Shown: in pieces, positions 1 through 10,669 of the stretch
Layout of the letters: the number at the start of each line of letters is the position of its first letter
How positions within the stretch are numbered: the first letter of the stretch is position 1
Source of the DNA: Knoxdaviesia capensis
Taxonomy: Eukaryota > Ascomycota > Sordariomycetes > Microascales > Gondwanamycetaceae
Assembly (NCBI GenBank): GCA_001510575.1
Contig: LNGK01000010.1
Coordinates: 495,825-559,824, forward strand
Direction: 5' to 3'
DNA length: 64,000 nt
The notes under the pieces: generated by a model
Databases searched by the model: none
Told to the model about the DNA's origin: nothing
What the model saw: the letters and a program-made list of their open reading frames with translations, nothing else
Translations under genes and position numbers: made by a program

Positions 1-3000
1 GGGAAAAGCTACTTATTTACGGTCTATTTAGGTAGATACGTATAGCTTTAGGAATAATTATTAGCTAATCGATATCTTCTCGGTTTTTAGTATTAGCGCC
101 GGCTAGACAGCTAGCGATATACTTAATTTACCTATTAAAGCGCTTAACTTAGCTATTCGTCTATAGATAGTATATTATTATACGATACTATTATATAGGG
201 GGGTTATAGTTAGCGAGGAGGGTCTTAAATTTATTAGAGTTAAAGGGGGTATTATTATTAGTAATAATCTTAACTAGCGGTCCAAATACTACGTAAATAC
301 GTGCTACTAGTAATTTCGTAGTAGCTAAGGTACTATTACGGGGGTCTATAGCTACTATAGCGTAGCCGGTAACGTACTTAACTACCGTTAATAGCTATAT
401 CCGTTTACTATTAATAATAAAACGGCTAGTAAAGTCTATTCCCTAGCGTACTAATAGTCGTACGGTTAGGATTAGTCGTAGCGATTCCGTTACTTTAAGG
501 GGCTTTTATAGTAATTAATATTCCGTATACTATCGAACGGCTTTATTCGTAGCTAAAATTAAGTTAGGATACTATACTCGTTTAGCTAATAACGTATATA
601 GGGTATTAACGCGCGTATAGCCTTCTAGCTTATAAACCTTAATAGCTTCTAAAATAGAGGCCTCGTACGTTAGTATCTTTATTAGGATATAGTTAATAAC
701 GGTATATACTTCGCCGTAAAAGATAGCGAAATAGTCTTAAACGAAGGTTAAAGGGATACGATAGGGGAGTAGATAGCTATTTTCTAAGTAGTTAATAATA
801 TCCTAGATATTATACTATCTAAGGTTATCTAACTTCTTAATATTAGGGGCGATTAGCGTATCGTTCGTAGGTTATTCAGTATTTATAGTATTATTCGGAG
901 GCTATTCGGCGTCGTTTAGTAGTAGTCACGCTAGTAGACGTATCTTAAATCGTTAGTTTAGTAGTCTAGGGGTCTCGTTATTAGTAGCGGGAAAGACGTT
1001 AGTTAACGTGTTATTATCGTTCGTTTCGTACCCTTCCTCCTTATTCGTTACGAGCGCTATATCTATACGCGGCTATAATAACTAATTAGCTAAAATATTA
1101 GCTTTACCGGATCGGTAGTAAATACGTACGCTATAGTATACGATTATATCGAGAAATCGTAATATTCTAGCTAGCTATTCCTACTTAGTAATAAAAAGGT
1201 ATAGGGTTTCGTAGTTAGTAATAATAGTAATCTTAGCGGCTTCTAGTTAGCTCCTCTAATATTATAATAATATAATAACGGTAAGTATTTCTCTCTCCTA
1301 AGCGCTATATCGCTACTAGGTCTTTAATAAAACGGCGTTAAAGTACGTAACCGGGCGTAAAACGCTACGTTTATTATTAGAATCGCGCTATAGTTAGAAT
1401 AACGTAATACTAATAGTATAATTAGAAGCGTCGGTCTTAAGTACCGATAGGAGTATATAGTCGTAGTTACATAGCTCTAAGAGGGAGGCTATAGTATCGC
1501 GAATATCGCGTTAGGCTTATAATAACTCGTTATCTAGCTATACTTATATACCTTTAGGCTTATCTACTCCGGTATACTTATAGAGTAGGCGCGTTTTATA
1601 TACGAAGTAGGGGATAAAGCGGCGTAAATAGCTAGCGGTATTTAAAAAACTATAGATCTCAGTAGTAGTAGTAAGCGCTAGTTTTTTACGGACGGTAGCT
1701 ACTTTCTTAGGGTTAGGACGAATACTATAGATAGAGATAATTATTCCTAGGAACTTACTTTCTTTAACGAACTATTCGCACTTCTTAAGGTTTAATAATA
1801 GTCGATAGCGGCTTAATTAGCGTAGAATAGCGATTATTCTCTTAGCTAATTCTATTATTATCTTACCCTAAATATAAATATCGTCTAAAAGGCCTATAGT
1901 AAAGGCGCGTACCGGCTCGAGGACTTCGTTTATAAAACGTTAGAAGGTCGTAAGTATATTTATAAAGCTAAATAGTATACGAAGCTATTTATATTATCTA
2001 AATAGCGTAGAAAACGCTATCTTTAGTACTACTTTAGGGTCTATAACTATCTACTAGAAGCCGTCTTCTAAGTTAAGAAAGGTATAGAATCGGTATCTAG
2101 CGGCCTATTATAGGGAATCCTCGATATTCGGTAGTAGATAGGCTACCTTTTACGTAACTTCATTTAGCGTATAGTAGTTAATTACGAAACGGTATCTAGG
2201 CCGGTTATTACTAGGGAGGGGCTTCTTAGGTAGTAATAGTATAGGTACGGACTATAGGGAGTTAATAGCGTATCGAATAACGCCGAGTAAGAGTAGTTTA
2301 TCAGTAAATTCCTTTATAATTTTACGTTAGTAAGGGCTATAGCGGCGCGGGGGGAGAGATCTAGGTTTAGTATTAGCGGTCTTAATATTATATTAAGTAC
2401 GGGCCTTTACGTCCGGTCTAGTATTAAAATACCGTAAAATAAAGACGAAGGTATTATTATTAAAGGCCTTTCGTATAATTATTAAGGCTTCGGTATTTAC
2501 CTTCTTCTATTAGTTTTCTATAATAATACGGGTACTACGAATAGCGTCGCGCTTCGTACGCTCTTTCGTAAGTAATAGTTACTTCTTATACTTAGGTAAT
2601 AGCTCTTTATTAAATTCGATAGTTACTCGGTTAGTATTTACTATTCTAGGAAACGTTTATTAAGGTAAAGGAGTACTATTATATTATTACTTAATAAGGT
2701 ACGTAATAAAGGGAAACGATTCGGAGGTAATATAGGAGAGGGTATAGGTATCGGGGTCCGCGGGTAAAATACTATAAATATATATTAATAAGGGTAAAAG
2801 GAGGTTCTTATTATAGAAAGAGATAGGATTATTATAAAAAGGGGTGATATTATTATAGGAAGAGGTAATATTTATTAGACTAAAATCGGTAGTAAAGGTA
2901 GTATAGGTAATAGCGATATTATCTCGTTTCTAGGGAGGGTAGAAATATAGAATAACGGGGGAATCGCGTAGGAGTATAAGCTTTATTATACTATTAGCGT

Positions 3001-5560
3001 TAGTATAACCGAGCTTCGTAGCTCCGCTTTAGCCGATAGTTAGGTTAGTAGGATAGGTACTATCGGTAATAATACTAGCTACTATAGAAATAACCTTAGA
3101 TAGTCTATTAATAGTTATTAATCGGAAGGAAATAACGATATCGTTAATAATAGCGAAGCTACTATTACCGCCTAGGCTATTAAGGCGTAGAGGGTTAGCG
3201 GATCGGTATAGCGCTAAATAGCGACGGGCGTACGATTTAGAGATAAATACGCTAGCTATTTTAGTATCGATAAATACTATAAGCGGCGTTTATTAGTTAT
3301 TCGTTAGTAAACCGGTATAGAGGCGGTATCGTTTATAATATCCTTCGCGTCGTAGCTATTTTATTAGTATTTTACTAATCGACGTTAATTCCTTTACTAA
3401 AGGGATTATAAATAGTATAGAATAGTAGGTAATATTAGCGAAATAGTTATTATCTACGTCTAAGCCCGTAGCTTCTAAGAAGGGAGATCCTTTAGGAGAT
3501 AAGTCTTCTTTCTATATAGGGTATATACTATAAATAGCGGGTTTCTTATCCCCTCTCCTATTATTCCGCTATCCTTTATCCGTTATTAGTCTATCTTTAT
3601 TCCTAGAGGGGTAGGGAGTAGGGGAACGGTATATCTTTCGATCCTAAGATAGTCTTCGTAAATAGTTACGGTCGCGGGAGGTATTTCGAGAATAGTTACG
3701 AGGCTCGCGGGAATAACTACGATTATCTATTATTTAGCCTCGATTTATCGTGAAACGCGTATTCTAGCGCGCCTTTTAACGTCGATTATTATTCTCGGTA
3801 CGTAGCTCCGTATATTCGTAAACCTAATAACCTATCTTTCTATACTGGAAACACGTAGATTTATCTCTATCTTTATCCTACGTAATATAATTAAGTATTT
3901 CTTTATAGGTTCTAAATTATAGCGTTTCTCCTTCCTCCTCGGTCTTTAACGTACTATTTAGCTAAGTAGCGTATAATTATCTAGTCTTTAATAAGTAGTA
4001 GGTAGTATTAACTATAGTACGGATACTAGAATCGGGGGTTATATCCTACCGTATCTTATATTATAAGTCCGTAATATTATAACGTAGAATATCCTCTACT
4101 ATACGTTAAATATAGTATATTTCGAGTAAGTTATCGGTAGAATTCTATATTATTTTAGCTAAAAGTTCGATAGCTTTATATTTAGACTTATTCTAATAAT
4201 TAAACGCGAGAGCTATAAATACGCGCGAAGGGGTAGATATTAGTATACGACTAGAGATAAATATTAATATAGATTCTACTAGTATAGGCTATAGTATATC
4301 GGTATACCGTTAAATAAAATACTAAAGGGGTATAAATTCGCTTCTAATTACCGGTAGTATTTAAGATATCTAATACGTATACGGAATTATAGATTTATAT
4401 AAGTAAGTCTAAATACGTACTAATTATACTATAACTATATAGTCTACCTTACTTAAGTAGTCGCTTTATAGCTAACTAATAGCTTTTTTACTATTTTTCT
4501 TACGATCCTCTCTATTACTAATATCCGATAGGAGTATTAGCTCTAGAAACGTCGCTTAGAGGTATTAATACTACCCGATAGCGTACTTATCGTTTATTAG
4601 AGGTATATTATACTTTATTAGACTACCTTCGATAGCTAAATTCCCGTTTTCTAAACGAGGGCCTAGGAATCATCCTTTAATAGCTAGCTATAATAGTAGT
4701 ATAAAGCCGTTAATACTAATATTAGTAAACGGTTTACTTTTAGGTTTTAGATATAATTTCGCTTAAAATATTACTTTAGGGGGTATCGTTTATAAGGGTA
4801 TTCGCTAGAATAGTATAGGAAATATTAGAAATATACTACTATCGTATACTCCTTATCTATATATATAACCTTATTATCCTTCTAGAACCGTACTACCTAT
4901 ACCTCTCGGTATTTATAATATAATATACGGTACCGAGGGCTAGTTTCTCGTCGGTTAGACGCTAGTTATAAGTAATAACGGGTTATTAGCTATAGTTACG
5001 CTAGAAAGGGGGCTCTTTCTACCTAAGTTAGTAGGTAATAGTAGTCCTATTATCTACGGACTAGCTAATAATAGCGAGGGAGTTAGAAAAGAGGATAAGG
5101 TAGCTATAGCTATAGCTAGTAAGTTACTACGGCTTATAGCGTCTATTAGCTTTTCTAGAAGCTTTTCTATTATCGTACTAATAACGGTATTTATATTATC
5201 GGTACGCTCTTTCTCTCTCGCTTATCTATTAAAGTTAGATTCTATACGGTCTATAAGTAGCGCTTTTATTATTTACTTTAATTCCTCGATCGTAATAGAC
5301 TTAGTATATTAAGGCGGTAGACTACTTATTAGCTAAGCTAGTAGGATATTTATCCCGTTATCTATAGCCTTTCCTTTCCCTCATCCTATTATTATCTAAC
5401 GATTATATATAATAGGGGTTACTTCCGTAGGGGGTTATAGCTCCTTAACTAGTAACTTACCGGTTTATAGGTTAGTTATAGCGCTTACTTTACTTAAGGC
5501 TTTAAGGTTATAGGTAATACTTTTATCTCTTTTACGTAGAATACGTTATTCTTTATCCGA
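1..5560 (-). pseudogene. Gypsy gag-pol remnant, copy 1
   Basis: Read on the minus strand and allowing for C-to-T changes. A gag-type CX2CX4HX4C zinc knuckle lies at ~3,812-3,853 (two of its Cys codons and the His codon now read Tyr). RT covers ~1,880-2,300, with NEVLEPVRAF followed by a readable LLDDI catalytic motif at ~1,878-1,895. RNase H is expected at ~1,000-1,800. The integrase core is at ~160-480 with motif GIDF for the first Asp; the second Asp of the ITDNG-type motif now reads Asn and the Glu position reads Lys. The order RT-RNaseH-INT defines Ty3/Gypsy. The gag start is only approximate. Stops occur every few codons, so no product can be made. Confidence 0.8.
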
Positions 5561-6085
5561 TATTCGGCGTAAAAGCGGATATTAGCGGTCTAGTCTTACT
5601 AGGAAATAGGGGGGTTAGGGATATAAACCGATAGTAAGTAGGAGCGAAAAGGAATAAATAGGGAAAACTAGGGTATAATAGTCGTAATTAGTTAGATAGT
5701 CTAGATTTATAGGGTTAATAATAGGGGGAAAGAGCGGTAGAAAAGTTAACTATTAGAAAAGAAATAGGGCTAGTAAAATAGGAAATAAGACTATTAGTAT
5801 ATAAAAGGGGTATAAAGGGGGTATAAAAGCGGGTTAGTCTTAGAATAAGAGGCGGATTAGTAATTAGAATTAAGTAGAATAAGAGAATAGGTAAAAAAGG
5901 AAGTCTATAAACGGAGGTAGTAGAAAATAATCGAAAATAGTAGAAATATTAAGACGTTAGTTATCGGAATAATAAGAGTCTTAGAAATAACTAGAAAAAG
6001 TCGTAGAAATAAATAAGTAAAGTCGTAAAAATAAAAGAAAAGTCGTAAAAATAAATAGAAATAGAGGGATTTAGCTATTAAATAT

Positions 6086-6466
6086 TTAGTAATAGGACTC
6101 GAACCTATTAGTAGTATCCGATAGCTTAGGAGGTATAGGAAAGGCACGCGGGAGGCGTATAAAACGTCGGTAAAGGTAGGGTAATTCGGTGTTTTACTAG
6201 AGTAATAGTAGTTAATTAGCTATTAGTTCGGTAAGGACGGAATTAAAAGAAGGAAAATAAAAGATATTTATTTAACGTGCTTTCGTTACTAAAAGGAGGT
6301 TAAATAGAAGAGGTTTTTTTTATAAAAGAAGGGTAATTCGTAGTTCACCGCGGCGGAAAGTAGTAAAGCTATCGGCGGAGGTAAATTCTAAATTAAAAGA
6401 AAGGAAAGTCGAGATATCGGTCGATTACGTATCGATTAGGACTCGAACCCAGAGGAAAGGCAGTCG
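6086..6466 (-). other. Gypsy leader with two tRNA T-arm-like (B-box) motifs
   Basis: On the minus strand GGTTCGAGTCC occurs at 6,095-6,105 and at 6,439-6,449, each preceded by GCCTTTCCT. This equals the Pol III B-box/T-arm of tRNA genes. The first copy has 7 bp perfectly complementary on both sides of the TTCGAGT loop, as in a T stem. I could not fold a complete cloverleaf, so I do not call a tRNA gene. The pair recurs in copy 2 (29,899-29,909; 30,240-30,250, RIP-damaged) and copy 3 (39,685-39,695; 40,027-40,037). Confidence 0.6.
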
Positions 6467-6995
6467 ATTACGACGGTTAGGCTTTAAAGGAAGGTTAATA
6501 AGAGATTAATAGTATAAGTATTATACTTATAAAAAATTAATTTTTTATAATTCCTAGATATATAGTCTAAAGGACTAATAAATAAGTTATAATTATAAGG
6601 CACGTATAGAGAAATATATATAAAGGGAAGCTTAAATTTTTTCTATCTTAAGATATTTCCTATAAAAGCGNACCGCGGCGGAAAGTAGTAAAGCTATCGG
6701 CGGAGGTAAATTCTAAATTAAAAGAAAGGAAAGTCGAGATATCGGTCGATTACGTATCGATTAGGACTCGAACCCAGAGGAAAGGCAGTCGATTACGACG
6801 GTTAGGCTTTAAAGGAAGGTTAATAAGAGATTAATAGTATAAGTATTATACTTATAAAAAATTAATTTTTTATAATTCCTAGATATATAGTCTAAAGGAC
6901 TAATAAATAAGTTATAATTATAAGGCACGTATAGAGAAATATATATAAAGGGAAGCTTAAATTTTTTNTATCTTAAGATATTTCCTATAAAAGCG
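6347..6995. repeat. Exact 324-bp tandem duplication joined by N
   Basis: Bases 6,347-6,670 are repeated as 6,672-6,995 with one N between (6,671) and a second N at 6,968; no other difference was found. The unit contains leader and the start of the LTR. Gypsy copies 2 and 3 have this stretch once. Identity inside an otherwise strongly diverged repeat, together with the N, points to a gap-filling artefact rather than biology. Confidence 0.85.
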
Positions 6996-7151
6996 TAGTA
7001 GATATCTACCTTTTATAGGTCTTTTACTAGCTCTTTAAGGTATTTATATATATATAGATATATACCTAAATACTTACCGCTAGGTAGTATCTATATATAT
7101 TAGTATACGTTTATACGTAATTATAATGCACTCTGACCTATTAGGGATCCA
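6871..7151 (-). repeat. Gypsy 5' LTR, copy 1 (281 bp)
   Basis: This 281-bp segment matches both LTRs of copy 3 (30,608-30,888 and 40,134-40,414) end to end, which fixes its limits. On the plus strand it runs from TATAATTCCTAG (TGTGATTCC in the less mutated LTR at 30,608) to CTATTAGGGATCCA. The right ~30 bp keep several CA/TG sites, unlike the interior. Confidence 0.85.
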
Positions 7152-7159
7152 CACGAGCG

Positions 7160-9521
7160 TAGTATCTATAAGGTCTTATAAAAGACTAGAGTAACCGTTA
7201 TTACTAAGAATATCTTACTAGAGCTATAAGATAAGATTATAACCACGGTAGTCTATATACTTAATTAGATAGTTATCTCTAAGAGCTTTAATACGCTAAT
7301 TAGCGCCTTTTAGAAGGCTTACGGGATATACGAGAAAGTTAATATATTATACTTTCGAATACTAAGTTCTAAATATATCGTATATATAAACCCCCTCTAG
7401 CGATAGAAGATATTAAGCGCTAAATTTAATAGCTAAAATACTAAGCTAGTACTTATAGGCGTAGAAGGTATCCTAGTTAGATACTAAGGCCGCTATCTTT
7501 ATAGAGTATAGATTCTAGAATTCGGATAGGTATATATTACTAAGGATATCTAGTTTTAGGAACGTATCTATAAGCTTTTATATAGAAAGTACGTTCGATT
7601 TCACCCTCTAGGAGCGTTACGCTAGTTAAAAGCTAGCGCTACTACTAATAATAATATCCCTAAGAAGGGGATATCTAGCGTATTAAAGCTATCTAGCGTA
7701 CTAGAGCTATCTAGGGTATCGGAGCTAACGGCTATATTAGAACTATCTAATACGTAGAACTTATTAGATAATAAGGAAGTTACGACCGCGAATCCTCCTA
7801 TTACTAACGAGAGCCGCTCGAGACTAGATAAACTTAAAGACCTTAACGAATTAGCTAGTAACTAACTACTAGGAAGTACTTTTATAATAGTATCCGATTT
7901 AATCTACTTATATAATACTAACGAAGTATTAAAACGTAACCCTTAGCGAGATTAGAAAGCTATAAGAACCTAGATAGAAGCTATTAGGACTAAATTTTAG
8001 AAGGTTATTAAGATAAAGACTTTTAAGGTAATATAGGGAAAGCCTCTAAAGAAACCGATTACTACGAAGCTCGCCTTTCGATAGAAGACTAACGCGGAGG
8101 GTAACGAAACTAAGAAGAAAGTAAGATAGTACGTTTAAGGCTTTTAATAACGAGAAGGCGTTAACTTCTACGAAACGTTTATATCGACCGCGACCCTAGA
8201 TACGTAGAGGATCCTATTAGCCCTCGTAGTTAAGACGAGAGCTACCCTATAGTAGATAAACGTAGTCTTTACCTACTTATAAAGAGAGCTTAAGGAAACG
8301 ATCTATATTATCCCTAAGCCTATAATACGTAAGTACCTAGACGAATATCCTAAAGAGGCCCTAAAGGTTAGATAGAAGTTAAGAAACGCTTAGTAGTATT
8401 TTATTCTACTAAAACTACTATATAAACTAAAGTAATTAGGAAAATAGTAATAGATTTACTTCTAAGAAGTACTCGTAATAATTGGATTTAAGCCTTTATA
8501 AGCTAACGATATAACCTACTATAACCCCTAGACCTAAGTAATTATCTCTTTTTACGTTAACGACTTACTAATCCTTTCCCTTAATAAATCTATAGCTAAT
8601 TAATTTAAGAAAGACCTAGTAAGTATCCTAATCTCTAAGTACTAAGGAGAGCCTAAATAGCTCCTAGGAATAGCTATTAAGATCGAGAACGATAGTATCT
8701 TAATTAGTTAGGATACCTATATTAGAGATATACTAGAGGAGTTCTAGCTTTTAAATTACTAAACTATAACTACGCTAATAGAGCTCGTTACCTTTTTACC
8801 CCCTAAGTATAAAGATATATAACCTACTAATTAAGGCTTATACTATCGAATAATAAGAAAGCTCTTATACTTTATAGGAAAGACCTGACCTAACGTAGCC
8901 TACGCTATATATTAGCACGCGCGCTTCTCTTACGACCTATAAATTATATACGCTAAAGGCCTAAAGCGTATACTATAGTACCTTACCGGATACGCTTAGA
9001 AGGGGATTACTTACTAACGGAGTTTTACGGCGTAAGATTAGATACTAAACGCCTAGGCCGATACCTCGTACGGTAATACTAAAGACGCCAAATTTAAATT
9101 AACTATTAGCTACGTTATTATACTTAATAATAACCCTATTAGCTAGTATAGTAAATAGTAGAGGCGGACTACTAACTCTTCTACTAAAGCCGAGATCTAC
9201 GCGTTACGAGAGACTATATACTACTTAATATAACTTTAATATTTACTAACTAAGCTTAACTTTTATATTAGGAATATTATCCTCTAGGAGGATAATACCG
9301 CTACTATTACCGCTATTACGAAACTTACTTACTATCTAAACCTAAAGTACGTTAATATACCTCTTTACTCTACTATCGACCGAGTACGGGAACTTAATAT
9401 TAGAGTATAATACGTACCTATAGTAGAATAATTAGCGGATATACTAACTAAGCTATTAGGGAGAGTACTATTTAAGAGGTACGCGGGACTACTAGTATAT
9501 AACGTTCCGACTAAGAAGGGG
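7160..9521 (+). pseudogene. Copia pol remnant (integrase end, RT, RNase H)
   Basis: The plus frame gives Copia-type sequence broken by stops: an integrase tail with VVYILN and ISAFxKAYGIYEK, the RT segment LALVVKTRATL and SFYVNDLLIL (the YVDD motif with its first Asp changed to Asn by a G-to-A change), then RNase H up to ~9,500. The order INT-RT-RH is that of Ty1/Copia. No functional product is possible. Confidence 0.8.
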
Positions 9522-9864
9522 TATTAAATATTAGATTAATTTATATTATATTATCCTTTATATAGCTAGAAGTTTATAATAAAGAATAAGGCTACGATAA
9601 ATAGCTTAGGGAATAATAATAGATATAATATAGATTTACGAAGAACCTAGTATAGGAAGGGAAGCCTTAGAAGGTATTAGGGATCTAGACGGGGGAAGCC
9701 TAGATCCTATAGGGGATAAGAAGGAAGCTTTCCCCCTATCTATTCTAGCATAGTATTTCATAGCTATTAACTACTTATCTTATTTTTTACCCCCTACCTT
9801 TATAAATAGTATTAACTATAAAGTTACGCTTCTAATTCTAACCGCCTTTCCTATATTTCGAATA
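9522..9864 (+). repeat. Copia 3' LTR of E1 (343 bp)
   Basis: Begins TATTAAATATTAG (ancestral TG start turned to TA) and ends TTTCGAATA. The same 343-bp unit forms the 5' LTR of E2 at 10,031-10,373, and 342-bp versions end E3 and E4. Confidence 0.85.
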
Positions 9865-10030
9865 GGGATCTAGACGGGGGGAAGCCTAGATCCTATAGGG
9901 GATAAGAAGGAAGCTTTCCCCCTATCTATTCTAGCTTAGTATTTATAGCTATTAACTACTTATCTTGTTTTTTACCCCCTACCTTTATAAATAGTATTAA
10001 CTATAAAGTTACGCTTCTATTTTAACCGCC
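9865..10030 (+). repeat. Partial Copia LTR fragment
   Basis: About 166 bp corresponding to the interior of the LTR (compare ~9,680-9,846), from GGGATCTAGAC to AACCGCC. It differs from E1's LTR by several bases and retains a TG, so it is a separate copy. E2 begins directly after it, as if inserted into an older LTR; the other half would fall into or beyond the gap at 15,593. Confidence 0.7.
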
Positions 10031-10373
10031 TATTAAATATTAGATTAATTTATATTATATTATCCTTTATATAGCCGGAAGTTTATAATAAAGAACAAGG
10101 CTGCGATAAACAGCCTGGGGAATAATAATAGATATAATATAGATTTACGAAGAGCCTAGTATAGGAAGGGAAGCCTTAGAAGGCATTAGGGATCTAGACG
10201 GGGGAAGCCTAGATCCTATAGGGGATAAGAAGGAAGCTTTCCCCCTATCTATTCTAGTATAGTATTTTATAGCTATTAACTACTTATCTTATTTTTTACC
10301 CCCTACCTTTATAAATAGTATTAACTATAAAGTTACGCTTCTAATTCTAACCGCCTTTCCTATATTTCGAATA
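10031..10373 (+). repeat. Copia 5' LTR of E2 (343 bp)
   Basis: Same 343-bp unit as E1's LTR, from TATTAAATATTAG to TTTCGAATA, followed immediately by the primer binding site. A conspicuous CTAGATCC inverted pair flanks a G-rich/C-rich stretch in the middle of the LTR. Confidence 0.85.
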
Positions 10374-10390
10374 GGTTATGAGCCCGGCGC
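10374..10390 (+). promoter_or_regulatory. Copia primer binding site (half initiator tRNA-Met)
   Basis: GGTTATGAGCCCGGCGC directly abuts the LTR. The core GGTTATGAGCCC is the complement of the anticodon arm of eukaryotic initiator tRNA-Met (GGGCTCATAACC). Using an internal tRNA half rather than the 3' end as primer is known for some Copia-type elements. The site keeps TG, unlike its surroundings. The equivalent site of E3 lies in the gap. Confidence 0.7.
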
Positions 10391-10669
10391 TCGTAGCTTT
10401 ATACCTTACTATTTTCGTTTCGACCTACCCCCCCCCCCTTNCCCTTAACCTACCTATTAATCCTATAGGAACTGAGAAAACTTCCGTAGTCCCTCCCCCC
10501 CCCTATTTTCGGATCCTAGAAGCCGTTTAACTCCTATAGTACTCCGATTTTTTACGTTCTAATAAAACGAGTTTTAGTAACTAATTCTACCCCCCTTCCC
10601 CTACCAAGTTAGCCTTACTATTTACGATATTATATAACGATCGATATCCCTAACTAAGTCCTTAACTTC

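Larger units (their letters stand above)
1..7151 (-). mobile_element. Ty3/Gypsy LTR retrotransposon, copy 1 (truncated by window edge)
   Basis: Transcription runs right to left. From the right: 5' LTR (6,871-7,151), a ~1.3 kb leader, gag with a zinc knuckle, protease region, RT, RNase H and integrase, which is cut by the window edge. Positions align with copies 2 and 3 at offsets of about +23,794 and +33,592. The copy is fully RIP-mutated and cannot code. Its leader carries a 324-bp exact duplication joined at a single N (6,671) that the other copies lack, most likely an assembly error. The right LTR is followed directly by a 5'-truncated Copia element. Confidence 0.9.
7152..9864 (+). mobile_element. 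Ty1/Copia retrotransposon, 5'-truncated copy E1
   Basis: Starts abruptly inside the integrase region, directly after the Gypsy LTR, and matches full copy E2 from ~12,965 onwards. It holds the integrase C-terminal part, RT, RNase H and a complete 343-bp 3' LTR (9,522-9,864). It is RIP-mutated throughout. Loss of the 5' half at a junction with another element suggests nested insertion followed by deletion, or an assembly join. Confidence 0.85.

Noticed and set aside
5905..6147. 80-codon minus-strand open frame in the Gypsy leader
   Set aside because: It starts at a GTG inside the tRNA-like module, is Phe/Leu/Tyr-rich from base composition, and its counterpart in copy 2 (29,652-29,951) differs in length. 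No family features.
6060..6150. Complete tRNA gene in the Gypsy leader
   Set aside because: Only the T-arm/B-box is convincing. I could not find a matching acceptor stem, D-arm or anticodon arm at normal spacing, even allowing for RIP changes.
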